Under the pieces are notes generated by a model. The model was not told the DNA's origin, did no database searches, and was given only the letters and a program-made list of their open reading frames with translations. Position numbers and translations under genes: made by a program. Shown here in pieces: positions 36,723-45,810 of a stretch of DNA of 64,000 bases (positions within the stretch are counted from its first letter, which is position 1; each line of letters starts with the position of its first letter). Origin of the DNA: Vogesella sp. XCS3 (lineage in GTDB: Bacteria > Pseudomonadota > Gammaproteobacteria > Burkholderiales > Chromobacteriaceae); the NCBI RefSeq assembly GCF_020616155.1, contig NZ_CP085530.1, forward strand, positions 1,549,501-1,613,500. The letters are read 5' to 3'.

Positions 36723-38333
36723 TTAGGTCTGGAAGCGGTTCACCGAGGCGCGCAACACTTCGGCTTGCTGATGGATGGCATTGACCTGCTCTACGGCGTG
36801 GCTGGCAGACGACAGAGCATCTTCCACCACACCGGCGACCTGCTCCACGCTGCCGGCAATGCTGGTACCCGCCTTGCTCTGCTCCGACATGGCCAGCGCC
36901 ACCGAGCGGATACGGCTGAGCGAATCCTGCGCACGGCCATTGATAGCCTGCAGTGCACTGGACGCCTCTTGCACGCGTGTAACGCCTTGCTCCACCACTG
37001 GGGCAATGTTTTGCACCTGGCCAGAGACAACACCGGTATCGGCGACCACTGCTTGTACGATGGACGAAATCTCGTCGGTTGCCAGCGCGGTACGCTCGGC
37101 CAGCTTGCGCACCTCGTCGGCCACCACGGCAAAGCCGCGCCCGGTTTCGCCGGCACGGGCGGCTTCAATGGCTGCATTCAGCGCCAGCAGATTGGTCTGG
37201 TTGGCAATCTCGCGGATGGTTTCGGCAATACCGCTGATGTGGCGGGTACGTTCGGACAGCGAGTGCACCTGGCTATTCACCTCGCCAATCTGGCTGGCAA
37301 TCAGCTCGATATGGCGGCTGGCTTCGCTGGTGAGTGCGGTACCGTTAGCGGCTTCTTCCACGGTGTGGCGGGCATCATTTTCGTTATCACGTGCACTGGC
37401 GGTGACGTGATCGATACTGACCGACAGCTGCTCGATGGCGGCGGCGGCCGACGCAGTAGACTCGCTGGCATTGTGCGACACGCTTTGCAGGTGGCCCATG
37501 TGCTGTTTGAGCTGGGTACCGGCGTCGGCAATGTCGTGGCTGCCGCTGCGGATATCGGTAATGATCTGCGCCAGTTTGTGCTGCATGGCGTGCATGCTGC
37601 CCAGCAGGCTGTGCGACGGGCCATTTACCACGATTTTTTCGGTCAGATCACCTTCGGCAATACGGCGCACTACCGCTGCGGCGTAAGACGGGTCACCACC
37701 CAGAGAACGCAGGATACTGCGGGAAAGCAGCCAGGCCAGTACGCCCACCGCCACGATGCCGATAACCACAAACAACAGCATCCAGCGCGCCTCGCTCCAG
37801 AAAATCTGGTCGATATCATCGACGAAAAAGCCGGTACCAATCACCCAGCCCCAAGGCTGGGCGCGCACTACGCCGTTCAGTTTCGGGATATCCACATCGC
37901 TGCCCGGGCGGGCGGCCACGACATACACCATGCCGTACTGCGCCTTGGTCAGCGCTTCGGCGTATACCTCTACCGAGGTACGGCCATCCGGCCCTTTACC
38001 ACCGTCATCGTATTTGCCGATGCGGGACTCTTTCGGGTGGTACAGCATCACGTTGCCGCTATCCCGCACAAAGAAATACACCTCTTTGGTACGCACCATG
38101 GACAGCGCTTTCAGCGCCTGCTGCTTGGCCTCGGCCTCGGGCAGTTTGCCTTCGGCCGCCAGCTTGGCATGGCGCTCTACAATATTTTCTGCCACTTGCA
38201 GCAAGTGGGTAATCTGCGTTTCTTTTTCGTGCAGCAAGCCCTGTTTTTTGAAATACAGCGACATGCCACCTAGCAGCAGCAGGCCAAACAGACTAGCCAA
38301 AGTGAGAATCAGCAGGCGTGTAGACAGCTTCAT
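36723..38333 (-). CDS. Methyl-accepting chemotaxis protein with a single Cache domain
   Basis: A 536-residue transmembrane receptor. Order: TM1 (about 7-28), periplasmic sCache_2 domain (about 33-185, including [22 protein letters not shown] and [15 protein letters not shown]), TM2 (about 187-208), HAMP (about 210-265), and a cytoplasmic coiled coil with the hairpin tip [43 protein letters not shown]. Cache domains of this kind often sense small carboxylates or amines. No pentapeptide CheR tether is seen at the C-terminus (ASVNRFQT). Monocistronic. Confidence 0.94.
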   Translation of the reverse strand: MKLSTRLLILTLASLFGLLLLGGMSLYFKKQGLLHEKETQITHLLQVAENIVERHAKLAAEGKLPEAEAKQQALKALSMVRTKEVYFFVRDSGNVMLYHPKESRIGKYDDGGKGPDGRTSVEVYAEALTKAQYGMVYVVAARPGSDVDIPKLNGVVRAQPWGWVIGTGFFVDDIDQIFWSEARWMLLFVVIGIVAVGVLAWLLSRSILRSLGGDPSYAAAVVRRIAEGDLTEKIVVNGPSHSLLGSMHAMQHKLAQIITDIRSGSHDIADAGTQLKQHMGHLQSVSHNASESTASAAAAIEQLSVSIDHVTASARDNENDARHTVEEAANGTALTSEASRHIELIASQIGEVNSQVHSLSERTRHISGIAETIREIANQTNLLALNAAIEAARAGETGRGFAVVADEVRKLAERTALATDEISSIVQAVVADTGVVSGQVQNIAPVVEQGVTRVQEASSALQAINGRAQDSLSRIRSVALAMSEQSKAGTSIAGSVEQVAGVVEDALSSASHAVEQVNAIHQQAEVLRASVNRFQT

Positions 38334-38538
38334 CGGGTGTTTCCTCTCTTATTTATCATTATCGGCTCGCGCATACAGCGGCCAGCGCATCAGAACAGGC
38401 ATGAGCATCAGCCGCCATTGGGGATACCCGCAGCTTGGCACCGTTTTATTGCCATTGTTGTGGTATGAACCAGCACAGTGCATTAGGCAAGCCAGCTTGC
38501 ACCAAGCTTGCCATTATTTGCTGTCAGCATGCTTTCAA

Positions 38539-38581
38539 CGCCCCTATCCTGCAGGGCAGGTAACCGCGCAGGACAGGGGCG
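38539..38581 (-). other. Large GC-rich hairpin downstream of the DUF748 gene
   Basis: CGCCCCT-A-TCCTGC (38539-38552) pairs with GCAGGA-C-AGGGGCG (38568-38581), 13 pairs with one mismatch. It lies 20 bp past the stop at 38601 and has no T-run. The rest of the 267-bp gap to the chemoreceptor shows nothing I can name. Confidence 0.5.
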
Positions 38582-38600
38582 CTGTACTACAGGGCGGTAC

Positions 38601-41600
38601 TTATTGCAGCTTCAGCAATAGCGGCACGCCATCGGCCGCGGGCTTTACCGGCTCTGGCGCCAGTACAGTGATGCGCTCGGCCAGCGCCGGCTGTGCGGCC
38701 AACAGCAGCTGGCGTGCCGCGCTGGCGCGGGCATTGGCTAGCGCCTGCAGCGTCTTGTCGTCCACCTTGCGGGCTGCCAGCAGCTCGGCGCGCATGGCTT
38801 GCGCCCGCGCCGGCGTGTCGGCGCTGGTGGCCACACGCCTGAGCCAGGCGATACGGCCAAACTGCACACTGTAGGCGTCACCAACCGCGCTACGCACGGC
38901 CGGGTCGCCCAGGTCGGGCACCGGCAGCGGCTCGTCGGCGTGCAGCTTGTAGGCGGCACGCCGCAGGATGTCGCTATCCACCTGCTGCCGTACCAGCGCC
39001 ACCGCATCGCCAGCCGCGTCGTAGCCGCCCCCCAGCGCCAGCTTCAGTTTGGGTCGTTTGGCCAGCAGCTCGGCCAGTTTGTGCAGCTTTTCGCGCTCCG
39101 GTGGCGGGATGCGGTCGTCGCCGGCGTCGGCGTAGATGTCGTCAAAGCCCTCGCCACCAAACAGCGCACGGAACGGCGCGGTAGCCACCTTCACCAGCAC
39201 ATTGCGCAGCGCCTGCCACACCAGATGACCGTAGCTGAAATCCGGCGCGTCCAGGCTGCCGGCTACCGGCAGCGACAGGTCGATTCGCCCGTCGCTGTCT
39301 TCCAGAATCGCCACCGCCAGCCGCAGCGGCAGGCGCGTGCCCTGGTAATCGGCTACCTCTTCACCCAGCTGGATGTTGTCTACCACCATGCGGTTGTCGC
39401 CCTTGAGCTGGCGGTCTTGCAGCAGGTAGCGCAGCTCGGTGCCAAGGCGGCCGTCGGTAATCTTCCAGCCGGCAAAGGTCATGGCGTACGGGTTGAGGCT
39501 ACCCAGCGGGATATTGCGGAAGTTCAGCGCCATGTCCAGGTCGCGGGTGACGTCCAGCGGCGACAGGCTGCCGCGGATGCGCACGTCGCCGTACTGGTCT
39601 ACCCGGCCATCCAGCGCTACCGTACCGCGGCGGCCCGGCTGGCTGGACAAGCCCAGCACGCTACCGGACAGGCTGTGGATGCGGGTACCGAAAGCGGGGT
39701 TGAGGCCAAGGTCGGCAAAATCCAGCCGCGCGTCACGTACGCGCACCGCGCGCACGTCCACCACCGGTACCGCTGCCGCTTTGGCGGCAGGGTTGGCCGC
39801 AGCCGGCGTGGCAGCTTTGGCAGGCTGTGGTTTCAGCACGTGGGCAAAGTTGGGCACCCGCTGCTCGTCCAGAATGAAGCGCAGCTGCGGTGACACCAGC
39901 CGCACGTCGCCCACGCTGACGCGCTGCGGCCGCGCGCGGATGCCGTCTAGCTGCAGGCGCTGCCAGCCCAAGAGCGGCTCGCGCTGGCCGGGTTCGTACA
40001 AGGCCAAACCTGCCAGCGCCAGCTGGCCGTCTGCCTGCCAGCGCCGTTTTTTCCAGCTGCCTTTGAGTTTGGCCGACAGCTCGCCGCCGCCAAAGCGCAG
40101 CGTGGTGGTGTCCAGTGCGTACGGTGCCACGCCCTGCAGCGGCAGCTTGCGCGCGTCCAGCGTGGCGGTGACGTCTTGCAGGTTGGCCCCCAGCTGCGCC
40201 CGCAGCGCCAGTTGGCCGCGGCCCAGCCGAGACTGCCAGTCCAGTGCAAAGCCCTGCGCTGGGTTGCCTTGCAGCGTGGCCTGGTCGATTGCCAGTTGCA
40301 GCGCCACCGGCTGCGCGGTGGTGGCATCGCGCCAGCGCAGCTGGCTGTCACTCAGCGTCAACTGCGGATACTGCAGTTGCCAGGCTGGTGCAGAAGCGCG
40401 GTCGGCGTCGGTGGCGACCGGGGCCGCCGCCGGCTGCGGATGGCGGCGCAACACACGCTGCCAGTCCAGCACGCCCTGTTTGTCACGCGCGGCGGCCAAC
40501 TGCAAGCCGCGTAGCTGGATATCGCCGATTAACAGCTGACGCTTGGCCAGATCGGCGCTGCTGGCGGCCACGTCCAGCGCCGCCAGGCGGGCCTGTGGTG
40601 GCTGGCGGCCGCTGGCCAGTGCCAGGTCGCGCAGCGCCAGCGTGGCTTTATGCAGTGTCACGCCGCCGTCAGCGCCAATGGCCAGCGATGCCTGCAGTTG
40701 CTGCAGCGTCAGGCTGGCGGCAAGCGGGCTGACAAAGCGCTGGTCGGTGGCGCGCAGCTGCCAATCCTGCAGGGTGATGGCTGGTAGCTGCAGTTGCCAG
40801 CCGGGGCCGCTGTCGGCCTTGGCCTGCGCGGGTTTAGCCGGGGTGGCTGGCGGTATGGCAGCCAGCCAGTCGGCGCGGCCTTGGCGATCCAGCACCGTGA
40901 CCAGCTCGGCACCACGCAGCGTTAGCTGGCGAATGGCCAAGCGGCGCGAGGCCAGGTCGAACTGGCCGCCGCCCAGCGTCAGGCTGGCCAGCTTGAACGG
41001 GTTGCCGCTAGCCGGCGCCTGCAGCGCCAGCCCTTGCAAGTTGGCCGCAAAACCCTGGCTGCCCAGCTGCAGCGCTTTGCCCTTGAGGTCCACATGGTAA
41101 GGCACGGTCAGGCCCAGCTTGCCGGCCGGTGCAGCCAACTTGAGGTGGGGCTGCACGTAGGGCCACACCGCAGCCAGTGTCAAATCGCGCACCTTCAGCA
41201 CACCGTCGGACTGCAGCGGTTGCAGCTGCAGGCTGCCCTGCCAGTCCAGCTGCGTGCCGTCATCCAGCACGGCGGCCAGCCGGTAGCGGCCATCGCTGCC
41301 GGGTAGTGTGGACAGGTCTTTCAGTTGCAAGTCCAGCGGCAGCACCTGGCGTTGCACATCGCCAGCCAGCGCGTCCTGCAGCTGGATGCGGCCCTCCTTG
41401 ATGGCCAGACGGGCGATCAGCAGCTTAACCGGCTCGCTATCCTTGGGTTCGGCCTTGGCCGGGCCGGCGGCGTCGGCGGCAAAGTGCGCCCAGTTCCACT
41501 GCCCGGCTGCGTCGCGACGGGCCAGCAGCTGCGGCGCGTCCAGCGTCAGTTCGGCCAGCGATACCCGCCCCAGCAGCAAAGGCAGCGCCTCGGCGTCCAC

Positions 41601-41879
41601 CCGCAAGCCTTTGGCCAGCAGCAAGGGGCTGCCGTCGCGGTCGGCCAGGCGGATGTCGCGCAAGCTCAGCCGCAGCGCCCACGGCTCGAATACCACCTCG
41701 CCAAACGTCAGCTGGCGGCCTATGCCCTGTGCCCACTGCCCGGCGTAGTGTTGTACCAGCTGTGGCACAGCGGCCCAGCTGCCCGCCAGCAATACGGCCA
41801 GGGTGCCACCCGTCCATAACAGGCGGCGTGGCCAGCGTGAGGTAGCAGGAGCGGCAGGTGACGAGGAAGCTTCGGTCAT
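38601..41879 (-). CDS. Giant AsmA-like/DUF748 envelope protein
   Basis: 1092 residues: a short cytoplasmic N-terminus, one membrane anchor (about 21-38, LLWTGGTLAVLLAGSWAAV), then a long beta-rich periplasmic body made of repeating LxLxxLxL segments. The DUF748 C-terminal region (VAGSLDAPDFSYGHLVWQALRNVLVKVATAPFRALFGG, about 915-950) is followed by a helical end. AsmA-like proteins form bridges for phospholipid transport to the outer membrane; that role here is inferred from family. The gene carries four or more GTTGGCCGCA copies or near copies. It is divergent from the glutamine synthetase gene. Confidence 0.88.
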   Translation of the reverse strand: MTEASSSPAAPATSRWPRRLLWTGGTLAVLLAGSWAAVPQLVQHYAGQWAQGIGRQLTFGEVVFEPWALRLSLRDIRLADRDGSPLLLAKGLRVDAEALPLLLGRVSLAELTLDAPQLLARRDAAGQWNWAHFAADAAGPAKAEPKDSEPVKLLIARLAIKEGRIQLQDALAGDVQRQVLPLDLQLKDLSTLPGSDGRYRLAAVLDDGTQLDWQGSLQLQPLQSDGVLKVRDLTLAAVWPYVQPHLKLAAPAGKLGLTVPYHVDLKGKALQLGSQGFAANLQGLALQAPASGNPFKLASLTLGGGQFDLASRRLAIRQLTLRGAELVTVLDRQGRADWLAAIPPATPAKPAQAKADSGPGWQLQLPAITLQDWQLRATDQRFVSPLAASLTLQQLQASLAIGADGGVTLHKATLALRDLALASGRQPPQARLAALDVAASSADLAKRQLLIGDIQLRGLQLAAARDKQGVLDWQRVLRRHPQPAAAPVATDADRASAPAWQLQYPQLTLSDSQLRWRDATTAQPVALQLAIDQATLQGNPAQGFALDWQSRLGRGQLALRAQLGANLQDVTATLDARKLPLQGVAPYALDTTTLRFGGGELSAKLKGSWKKRRWQADGQLALAGLALYEPGQREPLLGWQRLQLDGIRARPQRVSVGDVRLVSPQLRFILDEQRVPNFAHVLKPQPAKAATPAAANPAAKAAAVPVVDVRAVRVRDARLDFADLGLNPAFGTRIHSLSGSVLGLSSQPGRRGTVALDGRVDQYGDVRIRGSLSPLDVTRDLDMALNFRNIPLGSLNPYAMTFAGWKITDGRLGTELRYLLQDRQLKGDNRMVVDNIQLGEEVADYQGTRLPLRLAVAILEDSDGRIDLSLPVAGSLDAPDFSYGHLVWQALRNVLVKVATAPFRALFGGEGFDDIYADAGDDRIPPPEREKLHKLAELLAKRPKLKLALGGGYDAAGDAVALVRQQVDSDILRRAAYKLHADEPLPVPDLGDPAVRSAVGDAYSVQFGRIAWLRRVATSADTPARAQAMRAELLAARKVDDKTLQALANARASAARQLLLAAQPALAERITVLAPEPVKPAADGVPLLLKLQ

Positions 41880-42065
41880 GGCGGTAACAATCTGGCGGTA
41901 AGGGACGGGGCGCAAGCCACTGCATGGCCTCGTTTTTGCTGAAAGGTAATGCGTACAAGCGTTTGCCTGCATTCTATAACCTTTTCGCCACCGCCATGCG
42001 GCAACGCAAAACAGTACAACCACAAGGCTCGCCATGCGGCAGCCTTGTCACCGGAGAGCCTGCTC

Positions 42066-43406
42066 ATGAACGATGCCCAAACCATCCAGCGCTGGCTGGA
42101 CGAACACCACATCACCGAAGTGGAATGCCTGATACCGGACATGACCGGCCTGGCGCGTGGCAAGATCGTGCCGCGCCACAAGTACAACGCCGCCGAGGGC
42201 CTGCGCCTGCCGGAGGCGGTACTGATGATGACGGTCACCGGTGACTACCCGGAGCAGGACTTCACCGCCCCGGCCGACCCCGACATGCGGCTGATTCCCG
42301 ACGCCGGCACCCTCCGCCCGGTGCCGTGGGCCAAGGAGCCCACCGCGCAGATCATTCACGACTGCGTCAATTTCGACGGCACCCCGGCCGTACTGTCGCC
42401 GCGCAACGTGCTCAAGCGCATCCTCAAGCTGTACGAGCAGCAGGGCTGGAAGCCGATTGTGGCGCCGGAAATGGAGTTCTACCTGGTGCAGCTGGAGCCG
42501 GACGAAGACATGCCGCTGAAGCCGCCGGTGGGCCGCACGCGCCGCACCGAAGCCGGCATGCAGAGCTTCAGCATCGACGCGGTGAACGAATACGACGATA
42601 TCTTCGACGTGATGTACGACTGGTGCCAGGCGCAGGGGCTGGCGCTGGACACGCTGATTCACGAAATGGGTACCGCGCAGATGGAAATCAACCTGGACCA
42701 CGGCGACCCGCTGGCGCTGGCCGACCAGGTGTTTTTGTTCAAGCGCACCGTGCGCGAGGTGGCTATCCGCAACAATATGTACGCCACCTTCATGGCCAAG
42801 CCGATGCAGGGCCAGCCCGGCAGCGCCATGCACATCCACCAGAGCGTGGTAGCGCTGGACGGCGGCCACAATATCTTCAGCCAGCCCGACGGCAGCGCGT
42901 CACCGGCGTTTTTTCACTTTATCGGCGGGCTGCAAACCTACCTGCCGGCCGCCATGCCCTTCTTCGCCCCTTATGTAAACAGCTACCGCCGGCTGTCGCG
43001 CTTTACCTCGGCACCGATCAACCTGAGCTGGGGCTACGACAACCGCACCTGCAGCCTGCGCGTGCCGCACAGCGGCCCGGAGGCACGGCGCGTGGAAAAC
43101 CGCCTGGCCGGCGTGGACGTGAACCCCTATCTGGCGCTGGCCGCCAGCCTGGCCTGCGGCTACCTGGGCATGACGCAAGGCCTGCAGCCGGACGCGCCGC
43201 TGGCGGGCAGCGCCTACGACCAGCCGCACCAGCTGCCGCGCCACCTGGACGACGCCATCGACCTGCTGATGAACTGCCAGCCGCTGGCCGAGCTGTTTGG
43301 CGAGCACTTTATCCAGGCTTACAGCGCCATCAAGGAAGCCGAGTACGGCGAGTACTTCAACGTGATCAGCCCGTGGGAGCGGCGCTTTTTGCTGCTGCAC
43401 GTGTAG
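42066..43406 (+). CDS. Glutamine synthetase-family ligase, PuuA-like
   Basis: 446 residues with a GS beta-grasp N-domain and catalytic C-domain. Metal and substrate motifs include VAPEMEFYLVQ, GTAQMEINLDHGDPLALADQ, MAKPMQGQPGSAMHIHQS and RLSRFTSAPINLSWGYDNRTCSLRVP. These match gamma-glutamylputrescine synthetase and related type III ligases rather than the nitrogen-assimilation GlnA (about 470 residues, with an adenylylation loop that I do not see). No puu catabolic genes are near, so the amine substrate is uncertain. It is followed by an inverted pair of the 10-mer. Confidence 0.88.
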   Translation: MNDAQTIQRWLDEHHITEVECLIPDMTGLARGKIVPRHKYNAAEGLRLPEAVLMMTVTGDYPEQDFTAPADPDMRLIPDAGTLRPVPWAKEPTAQIIHDCVNFDGTPAVLSPRNVLKRILKLYEQQGWKPIVAPEMEFYLVQLEPDEDMPLKPPVGRTRRTEAGMQSFSIDAVNEYDDIFDVMYDWCQAQGLALDTLIHEMGTAQMEINLDHGDPLALADQVFLFKRTVREVAIRNNMYATFMAKPMQGQPGSAMHIHQSVVALDGGHNIFSQPDGSASPAFFHFIGGLQTYLPAAMPFFAPYVNSYRRLSRFTSAPINLSWGYDNRTCSLRVPHSGPEARRVENRLAGVDVNPYLALAASLACGYLGMTQGLQPDAPLAGSAYDQPHQLPRHLDDAIDLLMNCQPLAELFGEHFIQAYSAIKEAEYGEYFNVISPWERRFLLLHV

Positions 43407-43423
43407 CAGGCGGGGCACAAGCA

Positions 43424-43453
43424 TGCGGCCAACCTTGCAGCAGGTTGGCCGCA
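43424..43453. repeat. Inverted pair of GTTGGCCGCA as a terminator-like hairpin
   Basis: TGCGGCCAACCT (43424-43435) and AGGTTGGCCGCA (43442-43453) form a 12-bp stem with loop TGCAGC, between two convergent genes. Confidence 0.85.
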
Positions 43454-43462
43454 GCCGTTTGC

Positions 43463-45274
43463 TTAGTTACTGCAACTGAGGCTGGCCACCGTCTGGCCGG
43501 CCAGGGCCAGCGTGGCCGGGTTGGCCGCACCATTGCTAATGGTGACGGTCTGTAGCGGGTAATAGCTGACCGTGGCCTGGCCGCCGGCCTTGCTCACCGA
43601 CTGTATCGCCAGCAGGCGATAGCTGCCGTCTACTTTGGGTAGCAGCAGCTTGCCGCCTACCAGTTGTACGTCTTCGGCCTTCTGGAGAGTGCTGCAGCTG
43701 ACCGCCGCGCCTTCCACCAGCAGGGTTCCCCGCAGCACGGTGCCACCACTCACCCCCAGGCCGACGGTATGGCTGGCCACGTAATCACGCAGGGTGGCCG
43801 GCAGATTGCTGCGATACGTCGCGTATGGGCTGTTGCCAAACAGGTACTGGCTGGCGGCGGCCTGGAACACGCCGGGGTTGTTGGCAATCGGCTTGCCTTT
43901 CACCACCCGCAGCACGCTGGCCACGCGGCGGCCCAGCTCCTGCGGGCCGGCATTGGCGGTCTCCAGCTGCTTGAGCATCAGGCGGAACATCTCGTAATAG
44001 CCGGCATCGGCTAGTCTCTGCGTGCCGATCATGCCATCCAGCCTCACATCCATCGGGTGTACGCTGTGGTCGCTGTCGGCAAACCAGCCGTCCACATCGC
44101 TCAGCCAGCCGTCCTGGCCGGCAAAGTGCACGGCCAGGCCTTCATCCAGCCACTTTTCCACCATATTCGGGCCGCCGGCCTCGGTATTGCCGGTGGCGGC
44201 GTTCACCGCCATGTGGATGGTTTCGTGGTGCAATACCTGGCGCCAATCGTCTTCGCCCGCAGCCTGCGTGCCGCTGAAATAGCCCAGGCTCCCGCCAACC
44301 GCCCCGCCGCTGGCACTGCCACCGGCATTCACCACGCTGCCATCCACGCAGTACTGCGCGCGCTGGCCGGTCAGCCCGGTATCGGTCAATACCTCGAAGC
44401 GGCTGCGCTCCTTGCGCAGGTAGTAATCGGCCAGCAAAGCGGCGCGGCGTTGCTGGTCGGCGCTGATGCCCTGGCCATACATATCCACATTGGCGGTGCG
44501 GTACACGGTAGCGTTCAGCGTGCCGCGGCACAGGTTGTCGTACGGGTAGGCCGGCAAGACAGGCACGCTGGCCAGCGGCACGCTGCTGACGGCGGCCTGC
44601 AGCAGGCCGGCCTGGCTGGTGATGCCGTTGGCGTCTACCATGATGGCACCGTAGGGGTGAGCATCCAGCAGCGCGTCCCACCCCTTGCCGTTGGCCGCAA
44701 AGGTTTTGTCGGTACGCAGCTTGCCGGCACTGCCACCCGCGGCGCTGGTAAGCGCCAGCAAGTCACTATCGAAGCTGTCCGCCGTCAGCGCCGCCAGATC
44801 GCCCTTGCCGGCCGCCAGAAAGTCATACAGCTGCTGGGTGGCCGCCTGGCCGCGGCAAGTGTCGTCGGCGCAGCGGCTGCGCAGCCATTGCCGCAGCTGG
44901 GCATTGGTCAGCTGGTTCACGTTGACGTGGTTATCGCCGGCAAATACCGGCGCGTACAGGGTGGTGCCGCCGGACTGCGCCTCCAGCACCATCGGTGCCT
45001 GCAGGCTACTCATATCCAGGCTGAACGCGCCGTTGCTGTCGCTGGTGGTGCGGCGGATTACGCCGGCGGCGTCGCGCAGGCTGATACGCGCGCTGGCCAG
45101 CGCCTTGCCGGTAGCCGCTACGCCGCTCAGCGTGGTGGCACTGCTGGCACTACCCACCGCAGACGTGCTGCCGGTATTCACCGTGGGGGTACCCGCAGCA
45201 CCGCCCCCGCCGCCGCAGGCGGCCAGACAAGCCAGCGCCAGTACCAGGCCGGCGCGCTGAAAAGTTTTGCTCAT
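43463..45274 (-). CDS. Lipoprotein with a gluzincin-like zinc peptidase motif
   Basis: 603 residues. The N-terminus is a lipoprotein signal with lipobox LAAC (Cys20), followed by Gly-rich and Ser/Thr-rich linker. A short carboxypeptidase-regulatory-like beta domain follows (about 48-110, VAATGKALASARISLRDAAG...NGAFSLDMSS). The core contains HETIH (350-354) and, 24 residues on, WLDEGLAVHFAG with Glu378: the HExxH...E arrangement of gluzincin peptidases such as the M1/M61 superfamily. I do not recognise the exact family. The downstream small lipoprotein gene is on the same strand, upstream in transcription by 32 bp, so they probably form an operon. Confidence 0.75.
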   Translation of the reverse strand: MSKTFQRAGLVLALACLAACGGGGGAAGTPTVNTGSTSAVGSASSATTLSGVAATGKALASARISLRDAAGVIRRTTSDSNGAFSLDMSSLQAPMVLEAQSGGTTLYAPVFAGDNHVNVNQLTNAQLRQWLRSRCADDTCRGQAATQQLYDFLAAGKGDLAALTADSFDSDLLALTSAAGGSAGKLRTDKTFAANGKGWDALLDAHPYGAIMVDANGITSQAGLLQAAVSSVPLASVPVLPAYPYDNLCRGTLNATVYRTANVDMYGQGISADQQRRAALLADYYLRKERSRFEVLTDTGLTGQRAQYCVDGSVVNAGGSASGGAVGGSLGYFSGTQAAGEDDWRQVLHHETIHMAVNAATGNTEAGGPNMVEKWLDEGLAVHFAGQDGWLSDVDGWFADSDHSVHPMDVRLDGMIGTQRLADAGYYEMFRLMLKQLETANAGPQELGRRVASVLRVVKGKPIANNPGVFQAAASQYLFGNSPYATYRSNLPATLRDYVASHTVGLGVSGGTVLRGTLLVEGAAVSCSTLQKAEDVQLVGGKLLLPKVDGSYRLLAIQSVSKAGGQATVSYYPLQTVTISNGAANPATLALAGQTVASLSCSN

Positions 45275-45306
45275 GTTTGCATGCTCCTCGTGGATGGGTA
45301 TCGGGT

Positions 45307-45675
45307 TCAGAAGGCGCTGGGCAGCGGCTCGCCGGGTTTCGCGCACTTGGGCAGCGAGTCCGAGGCAAACGAGCTGGCCATCACGCAGCGGAAGCGCTTG
45401 CTGCCAAGCTGGGCGTTGTAATAGATGATGGTGCCGTTCAGACTGTTGTCGCGGCTGAGCTCGCTAACGCGCACCTGGCTGGCCGGCACCCCGAAATGCT
45501 TGGCGGTGGCGTCGGTTACCTGCTGGTCGCTGGCCACGCCAACGCCCAGCTTTTGCGCCACCACCGGCGCAAACGAGCAGGCGGCCAGCGGCAGGCAGGC
45601 CAGCGGCAGGCAGGCCAGCAAGATACCGAGACGGCGCCAGTGCGCCAGGCGGGATAAGGGGAAAACGCTGTGCAT
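45307..45675 (-). CDS. Small lipoprotein of unknown function
   Basis: 122 residues with a lipoprotein signal ending LAAC (Cys33), then a mature domain VAQKLGVGVASDQQVTDATAKHFGVPASQVRVSELSRDNS...IIYYNAQLGSKRFRCVMASSFASDSLPKCAKPG. The pattern is one small alpha/beta domain with two Cys that could form a disulfide. The signal region contains an exact 15-bp tandem duplication. It is the first gene of a two-gene unit with the metallopeptidase lipoprotein. Confidence 0.7.
   Translation of the reverse strand: MHSVFPLSRLAHWRRLGILLACLPLACLPLAACSFAPVVAQKLGVGVASDQQVTDATAKHFGVPASQVRVSELSRDNSLNGTIIYYNAQLGSKRFRCVMASSFASDSLPKCAKPGEPLPSAF
45586..45615 (-). repeat. Tandem 15-bp duplication inside the signal peptide
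   Basis: CAGCGGCAGGCAGGC occurs twice in direct tandem (45586-45600, 45601-45615), duplicating five residues (ACLPL) in frame and so lengthening the hydrophobic core. Confidence 0.9.
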
Positions 45676-45810
45676 GAAAGCCTCCGGCAGTGTTGCTTGC
45701 CCGCATGTCGCCATGACATCAGACAGACTGATTGCAATAGCAGCAGCATAAGCAGCGGGGTTTCGTGTGAAAATCACTCACCGGTTGACCCCCCCCTCAC
45801 TTGGCGCACG

